Below, one piece after another: positions 57,661-64,000 of a stretch of 64,000 nt of DNA. Where the stretch lies: positions 185,311,634-185,375,633 of the forward strand of contig OY726558.1 in NCBI GenBank assembly GCA_963383645.1, written 5' to 3'. The notes below the pieces were generated by a model. That model worked only from the letters and a program-made list of their open reading frames with translations. It made no database searches and was not told the origin of the DNA. The stretch comes from Muscardinus avellanarius. Taxonomy: Eukaryota; Chordata; Mammalia; Rodentia; Gliridae. A program made the translations under genes and the position numbers. Position 1 is the first letter of the stretch. Each line of letters starts with the position of its first letter.

Positions 57661-57946
57661 CAAACCAGCAACAGACCCAATCAAAATCAAGTCCAAGTTC
57701 GACTTGATTTTTAATTCTTTAAAATGAAATTTTCATTCAAGGGATAAATTGATAAAAATCAATCAGATTAGCCCTTAGTTCTAAGGTTTACTTGTGCTCA
57801 CATCTTTTTCATGTTAATAAATTCACTTTTATTATCCATTTTAACACTTTCCAAGAAGCTGGTGTAGAGGTTTTTACTTGCAGTAAAATAAAAGAAAGAC
57901 TAAGAAAACTGTTATTTTTTTGCCTTCTGCCCTAGGTATTGTAATT

Positions 57947-58355
57947 ATTTCCTAGGGCTGCCACAGCCAAGCATCATATTAGGGTTGCTTAAAACAACAA
58001 AAATGTATCCTCTCACACTTCTGGAGACTAGAATCTGAAATAAAATTTTTGTAGGCCAAGCTCTGTGTGAGAGAGCTCTAGAGGTGGATTTCTTCCACAT
58101 CTCCTCCTCCTGGTACATGCTGCTGGTGTCCCTTGGCTTGTGTTTCTGAGTCCATCCTCACATGCCCATCTCCTTATATTTCTACATCTTCTGTTCTTAT
58201 AAGGACTGCTTCTATTTCCATTCCCTGCCCCTCCATGGCCTCACATTAACTGCATCTGACAATACCTTATTTGCAGCCATGAAGTCATATTCGTAGATCC
58301 CAGGGTCAACTCTTCAATATGTATTTTTGGAGGACACATTTCAACCCATGGTATA
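57947..58355 (-). mobile_element. MLT1 LTR (ERVL-MaLR)
   Basis: Reverse complement order of MLT1: 'atttcctagggctgccacag', 'gcttaaaacaacaaaaatgt', 'ctcacacttctggagactag', 'cttataaggactgcttctat' and 'ggaggacacatttcaaccca'. It is solo and diverged. Confidence 0.8.
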
Positions 58356-58601
58356 TGTTTATATCTGACAGCATTTATCTAATGGTGATAATCTTGGGAG
58401 TTACTTGATGAGATTGGGATATGAGGTACCCCCCAAAGTTCATATGTTAATAACTTGATCCCCAGGACAGCAATGTCCAAAGTTGGGGCTTTTGGTAAAT
58501 AAATGGATCAGGAGAGTTCTAACCTTCTTGATGGATTAATCCATATGATGAATTAAAAATTTCAATGAACTAATGGGAGGAGGTGGAAATTATAAGCAGG
58601 T

Positions 58602-58618
58602 GGGGGGGGCAGCAAGTG

Positions 58619-58657
<39 letters not shown>

Positions 58658-58730
58658 ACTATTACTATTATCTACATTATGATGTGAGACTATAATGTAC
58701 CAGTAAATTTATATAAAAAAAGAAAGAAAA
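58602..58730 (+). mobile_element. L1 3' tail inserted in the MaLR LTR
   Basis: The G-run and 'cagcaagtgctgtgtgtgtg', then '(TG)n' and 'gatgtgagactataatgtac' before an A-rich tail, correspond to the last part of the L1 at 42824-42952. Confidence 0.75.
58620..58656 (+). repeat. (TG)n microsatellite inside L1 tail
   Basis: About 18 TG units grown from the short GTGTG motif found at the same place in other L1 3' ends. Confidence 0.95.
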
Positions 58731-58790
58731 TAGGTCACTGGTGAAATGAATGCCCTTGGAGATTATATCTTGTTCCTGGCTTCTTTTCGC

Positions 58791-58997
58791 CTCTTCCTCC
58801 TCATTCTCCTCCTCCTCCTGCTCCTCCTCTTCCTCTTCCTCCTCCTCTTTCTAATTTTTCTTCTCCTCTTCCTTCTTCTCCTTTTCTTCTCCTTCCCCTC
58901 CTTCTTCTTCTTCCTCTTCCTTTTCCTCTTCCCCTTTCCCTTTCTCTTTTCTTCTCCTCCTTCTCCTCCTTTCTCTCTTCCTCTCTCTCTCTGCTTC
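58791..58997 (+). repeat. ~200-bp pyrimidine tract, (TCC/TTC)n
   Basis: Almost pure C/T on the plus strand with only a few A or G interruptions. It explains the Lys/Arg/Glu-rich minus frame (58763-59008) and the Leu/Phe-rich plus frame (58746-59015), neither of which is a gene. Confidence 0.95.
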
Positions 58998-59379
58998 CTA
59001 TCTGCCATCAGCTAACCAGCTGTCTTTTGCCATGTCCCATGTCCACAATGCTCTATCTCAGACCAGGGCCAGCCAACCATGACCTGAAGCCCTGAATCTA
59101 TGAGTCAAAATAAACCTTCCCCCTCTACGTTATTTCTGTCAGGCAATTCATCACAGCACTGAAAAGTTAACTCACCCTCTTGCTGAATGGAAAGATGTTT
59201 TCCTTTTGCAACAACACTTGCATTTTTACCTAACCACCACTGTGTGTGGTAGGTGGAGCTTCTCCAGATCTACTAATGAAGAAACAAGAATATATTTGCA
59301 AAAGCCAGACTTTTCCTCTGAGCACTCACAGCCTATTACTTGTGTTTTGGTACCAATCTTCCTGCAGCAGGCAGTTTCT

Positions 59380-60590
59380 GATGTGGTTCCGAATATCCCT
59401 GTACCTTATATTCATACCCTTGTTCAGTTCTCTCATTTTAAGGATAGTCTGGCCTAGTAACACACTGATCAAAAAAGAGATACAGGAAAGTTATTAGTAT
59501 ATGATTTCAGATGGGTATCCAAAGACTGACTTTTTTCTAATTGGTGCATTGTAGTAATACATCTTAATAGAGTAAAAGCTAATAGAGGAATATATGCACA
59601 CAGCACTCATTTAGCCCTTCTGCCATTCCCACCTCATTCCCTTCCCCTTTCCCCCTTCTTGTGTCTGGCTTAGTGATTAACTTCAATACATTTGTGAATG
59701 TACATCATATGCATTAGGGAATTTTCCTCTTCCTTCCTCCCTTCACCTTCAGGTAGGTTGCCTTATTTACTCATCTATGGTTTCTCTTTTTTTGTCTAAA
59801 GTTCCTCCTATGACCTTTTTTCTCCCTAGCTTCCACATATTAGGGAGAGCATCTGATTTCTTACATTTTGTGTCTGACTAATCTCACTTACCATAATGTT
59901 CTTCAATTCCACCCATTTCCCAACAAATGACATAATTGTGTTCTTCTTTATGGCTGAGTTAAATTTCATTGTGTATATATCCCATAGTTTTGTAATCCAT
60001 TCATCTGTTAATGGTCATCTTGGCTAGGACCATAGTTTGGCAATTGTGAATCGTGCAGCTATGAACATAAATATGCATGCATTCGTTTGGTAGTTTGATT
60101 TTCATTGTTTTGGGTAGATACCCGGAAGTGGTATTGCTGGATCATATGGTAGGTTCATTCCCATTCTTCTGAGGATCCTCCATACTGATTTTCAAAGTGG
60201 TAAGACTATGGTTTCTGTCTTACTAGCACCCTCTGTCACTCACTGGCCCTTTCATGGCCTCTCACCTATTGGAAGGGAAGCCAGAGGCCATGTTTGATAT
60301 ATTCTAGAGAGGGCACTTGCCAAGGAACAGAGGGACACCTCCCACCAACAGCTGTGTGTCACAGACGTGAGGTACTGAACACCACCAATGACCTTGTGAG
60401 TAAACTCAGAAGCAAATCCTTCCCAGTGGAGCCTTTAAATAACTGCAGCCTGGTGAGAAAACCAGAGCCTGAGGATTCAACTGAGTTGCATTAGGATTTC
60501 TAACCTAAGTAAACACTGACATATGAGGATTCTTGTTCTATGCCACCGTTTTGGTGTTATTTGTTATGCAGCGATAGAAAACTAATACAC
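59380..60590 (+). mobile_element. MLT1 LTR split by an L1
   Basis: LTR 5' part at 59380-59530 ('accttatattcatacccttg', 'ggatagtctggcctagtaac'). The 3' part at 60201-60590 includes 'gtgagtaaactcagaagcaa', 'tttaaataactgcagcctgg', and the terminus 'gcgatagaaaactaatacac'. The L1 at 59531-60200 separates them. Confidence 0.75.
59531..60200 (-). mobile_element. L1 3' end (3' UTR plus ORF2 end)
   Basis: Complement of the L1 3' end with a T-run at 59531, then the 3' UTR and ORF2 C-terminal part ('ctttatggctgagttaaatt', 'ttggcaattgtgaatcgtgc', 'gaggatcctccatactgatt'). It is uninverted. 'aagactg' before and 'aagacta' after may be a short target duplication. Confidence 0.85.
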
Positions 60591-60591
60591 T

Positions 60592-60872
60592 CTCTCATCC
60601 ACTTTTGCATGCCATTTACAGTCAGTAGTCAACTTTCTGGCTTTTAGAACAGAGTGTTGGTGAAAGAGGAAGGAAAAAATTGCAAGGAAAATTTGCATTT
60701 AGCTCTAAAAGTCCTAGCAGTATGGATAATAAAACTTTCTTTTCTGGCAACTTAGATCAGTATCTCTCAGATTAAAGAGAGATTTCCCTCTGTGTTTGAC
60801 TGGTATATGTTTTTGTATAAATCCTAGAGGTGAATTCCTTGTAATTTTTAGGGCTCAGTATATAATCATGAA
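60592..60872. other. Single-copy sequence, nothing recognised
   Basis: No repeat or coding signal seen between the LTR end and the next SINE. Confidence 0.5.
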
Positions 60873-60873
60873 G

Positions 60874-61089
60874 GGCCGGGACTGGTGGCACATACTTATA
60901 ATCCCAGTACTTGAGAGGCTGAGACAGGATGACTATGCAGGTTTGAAGCCAGCCTCAGCTACTCATTGAGGCTCTCAACTCCTTAATGAAACCCTGTTTC
61001 CAAATAAAATATAAAAAAAAAATGGTCAGAGAGTATAGCCTGCAGGTAGAAAGCCCCTGGTTTTAATCCCTAGTACCACAAAAAAAAAG
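60874..61089 (+). mobile_element. B1-dID SINE, full length
   Basis: 'ggccgggactggtggcacat', 'tgaagccagcctcagctact', linker 'ccaaataaaatataaaaaaa', ID half ending 'tttaatccctagtaccaca' and an A tail. Confidence 0.85.
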
Positions 61090-62675
61090 ATCATCATTAA
61101 AAACAGATTTTCATAGTACATGAAGATGCTAGGCTTTCTTAGTTGATATTTTCCCACTACAAATAAGCAATAATTTATTTTCATAAGTTTTTACCAGTTG
61201 TTCTGGCCATGTCGACTGCAGATTTCTCAATTGGATTTCCCCAAATTGAAATAGAAGTTGCATATAGTAAATTTCGGTTTGTGGTACAAGTATAGTCTTT
61301 CAATATAAAGATATGTAGCTGTTAGTGGGGAGCGTGTCACTAGTGTTCTTTTTGATTCATCATTTAAACAAAATTAAAGCATATAGTTTTGTTTTTCTGA
61401 ATTTGTTGTCAGTCTCACAAACAACTATTCATTGATCATTTCAGTTGATGAAATCAATGACTTGTGGTTCAGCTATTTAACCACTCATTTTTTATACTTT
61501 TCTTGTAAGATTCTATCTCACAGAGAGAGAAAAAAAAGCAATACGTTCTTAATCTCATACTCTTTTAAAAAAATAGGAGCTTCTAAATAAAACTCAGTAC
61601 AATTGAGAAATTATATCCCTGCCATGATCTCAAAGACATCCATTTCTGTTTTCACCTGACTTCAATTTAGGATATTGTTGTCAATGATTAATGACCATAT
61701 TTAAAGATAATCTCAGAAATAAAGATTGAGTGCATTTTTTTTCTAATACTATGCTACATCTCTTTCCCCTGGTCCATCCTGTTATGCTTTTGGATCACTT
61801 ACTGGGATTTATTTACAGAAAATTCCGTGTCCTTGGTGTATCTTTTTAGAGGGGCATTCATTCATTCATTGATGTGCAATTCATCTTGATTTCACAGCAG
61901 CATGATGAAAATCTATGCCTTAAAGATGTTATGTTCATGTAAGTGAGAAAGATTTCATGCCAAGAAAAAGTTGGTTCTTTTTGTACTCAAGCATTTAAGG
62001 TACTGTAGAGAATAAAACTAATTGTATTTCCATGAACCTAACATTAAGAAAAAGTGACTTTTTTGTCTTCTAAGGCAAGATTGGATCATCAATGATGTAA
62101 ACCATGGAGGTCAATGCTGCCCTGAATTTTTTTTTTTTTTTTTTTTTGGTCATATAACATTTTTCTTAAAGAAACTTAATTTAGTTATTTTAAATTTACT
62201 TTAAAGTACCTTGAAGAGTAGACTTAGCAATTTGAGGAAAAAGCTGTGAGAAACAGCCTAATAATATCTGTGACTTTGAGTACAATTAAGCTTTCATTGC
62301 TAGAAGGGCAGTGAGTGTTTCTCTTTTTAATTATTTTGAGTGTCACAAAGACAATAGGTAATCTGTATCTGATGTTCTTACTGGATTTTGAGTTAACTGT
62401 TATAAGGCCTTAAAAAGGTTTTCAAAAGGCCAAGATAATCAGTGAGCTACATGGTATGAAACCCCTTTTCTCCCCAAACCAGAACTAGAGACAGAAAACT
62501 TGACAAGTTCAGGAATGTTTCTTATACCCTTCTTAGTGTGCTAAGTTTAGTTGTGAAGTTTGATTTGGAAGTGAAAGAAACAATTTTACTCCAGAGAAAT
62601 GAAAATATAGAAATCAGATTAATCAGAGGGCCTCTGTGCCTGGTGAGGATTTGGTTCCTTTGTCTTGATACAGTT

Positions 62676-62725
<50 letters not shown>

Positions 62726-64000
62726 GTTATGCATATATACCCTCATGCTAGTGTATCACCAATTATTAGTAGTCAAAGTCATTGTACTTTATGTTTCTGA
62801 TTTATCGTTTTAAATTTATTAACAAAGCATTGATGATATGTTTAGTCAATGATTTCCTTTTAAAATCAAGTAGTTGTATAATAAAAATAAATAAATTGGA
62901 CTTTTCTGTAGAAGCGGTGTTATATATCTTGAACAGTGGTGCTATATATATAGCCACTTGAGTAGTGAATATATACGTTCACCTTATTTCATTTGTTTAG
63001 ATAATTAAGCATATTTTTGGCCAGTAGAAAATATAGAAATTAGAAAGAGTCTGCTCTTATTTTATTCCCCTGAAAATGTAATTGTCTGACTAAAGTCCAT
63101 CTGATTTACATTTATACATTCAGAAATACCAGTCACTTAATGGAAGAAAGCAGATCAACTCAGAAACAAAATGGAGACCTTTTTCTTTATATGCATTTTT
63201 TAACAAACAAGTGCCCATTTATGGAAGCTATGTATTTTCCTTCTTGGTGACACTCTCTGAGCTGATACCTGTGTGGACCATGGTGACATATTTATGTCTG
63301 CACATTCTTGCCCGACCTTTTGGAGGTACTCCCCTTTTCTTCCCAGAGTGTTTGAAATAGCTTGTTGTCAGTTTCAGTTCACACCCATAAAATTGGCTTC
63401 GAGTTTCCACCTTGTTTGAAACTCTCTGACCAATAACCTCCCTAACCCAAACCAGATGGGAAAAAAGTTCACCCAAACAATTTAAAAATATGTTGACCTT
63501 GTCCACATGTTACAAAGTAGGAATTTAGAAAACCTAATCTGAAGTCTTCTTTTCTTTTCCTCAAGATATGTCAAAGAGAAATTCCATAACCCTGCTAAGG
63601 TCACATTTATGTCAATCTGCAAATCTGGAACATCTCCTGTTTTTATCTTCCTAATCTTGCTTTAGTGCCAAGGGAGTCATCTAGTGTCCTCCCCTTCCCA
63701 TCTTTTTGAGAATGGAGTACTGAAATACTTGCTCCCTGCCTGTATTCTTTCTTTCTGTGGGTAGCTAAGTCGTTTCCTGCCTGTGGATAACCCCATGCAA
63801 TGGCCTCCATCTTCCCATTCATCAGGAGCCACAGTCTTCCCTTAGAAGGACAACTGCCCCCAGAAGACTAGAATTCAATCTCTTCCACCATTAAGAGGCT
63901 TTGGTCTGGCTGCTTCCTCATTAGCATGCTCAGTGTAAGGGATCCCCGAATGGATTGGCTTCATGAAATTATCTTTTCATTCCAACTAATGTCAAATAGA
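61090..64000. other. Single-copy sequence, no gene seen
   Basis: T-run at 62126-62147 and TG array at 62681-62722. The minus-strand frame at 63228-63506 (92 codons, Lys/Arg-rich in the second half) resembles no family I know. The region from 63230 to the end is less AT-rich than 61-63 kb and could hold an unrecognised old repeat or conserved element. Confidence 0.5.
62681..62722 (+). repeat. (TG)n microsatellite
   Basis: About 21 TG units in otherwise single-copy sequence. Confidence 0.95.

Larger units (their letters stand above)
58408..59175 (+). mobile_element. MaLR LTR split by an L1 tail
   Basis: LTR 5' part at 58408-58601 ('gatatgaggtaccccccaaa', 'ggattaatccatatgatgaa', 'gggaggaggtggaaattata'), resuming at about 58731 with 'ataggtcactggtgaaatga'. 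It ends with 'gagtcaaaataaaccttccc' and 'tctgtcaggcaattcatcac'. A long pyrimidine tract expanded inside the second half. Confidence 0.75.

Noticed and set aside
58763..59008. 81-codon frame rich in Lys, Arg and Glu, resembling a basic nuclear protein
   Set aside because: It is the purine strand of a pyrimidine tract. The opposite strand gives an equally open Leu/Phe frame.
63228..63506. 92-codon minus-strand frame considered as a retroviral or exon remnant
   Set aside because: No match to gag, pol or env motifs or to any domain I recognise, and no LTR boundaries could be drawn around it.

Overview
The window looks like 64 kb of AT-rich nuclear DNA from a rodent of the squirrel-related clade (Sciuridae, Aplodontiidae or Gliridae). 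The main evidence is about 34 copies of a composite SINE: a B1-like (7SL-derived) left half joined to a tRNA-like ID right half. This is the B1-dID architecture known from squirrels, dormice and the mountain beaver. Free-standing ID elements, and L1 copies sharing one lineage-specific 3' end, support the same placement. I cannot name the species from the sequence alone.

I find no convincing protein-coding gene, exon, tRNA, rRNA, CRISPR array or CpG-island promoter. Every longer open frame is a translated SINE or L1, a microsatellite, or a chance frame without recognisable protein features. The window is best read as a gene desert or the interior of a very large intron. The only recognisable protein sequence is a decayed L1 ORF2 C-terminus on the minus strand near 3.6-4.1 kb, plus smaller L1 ORF2 scraps.

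Layout. 0-10 kb: SINEs, an ID element, a 5'-inverted L1 (3612-4500), an old L1 3' end and a MER5 scrap. 10-20 kb: two opposed Tigger-derived DNA transposons (10.5-10.95 kb), dense SINEs, three L1 3' ends and a TG array. 20-30 kb: an MLT1 LTR (23.3-23.7 kb), a second 5'-inverted L1 (26.2-26.6 kb), a MaLR remnant and a SINE cluster at 26.8-28.6 kb. 30-45 kb: more SINEs, a long L1 3' end (33.4-34.2 kb), an L1/SINE/AAAG cluster (39.75-40.58 kb), an L1 mosaic (42.0-43.2 kb) and a recent SINE with an 18-bp target duplication (43.27 kb). 45-57 kb: mostly single-copy sequence, with the youngest-looking SINE (48.46 kb) inside an L1 tail, a MIR, an L1 ORF2 scrap and a MER5A. 57-61 kb: old LTRs (MLT1, a second MaLR LTR, another MLT1) broken by younger L1s and a roughly 200-bp pyrimidine tract. 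61-64 kb: largely single-copy.

There is no cooperating gene set here. What the window records is transposon history: ancient MIR, L1M, MER5, Tigger and MLT1 copies overlaid by lineage-specific L1, ID and B1-dID insertions, with readable mechanism in several cases (5' inversion, target duplications, tail-born microsatellites, local template switching). I did not find a novel biological system. The listed findings are real structures, mostly of modest interest. Coordinates of old repeats are approximate, and family names come from recognising consensus motifs, not from a database search.
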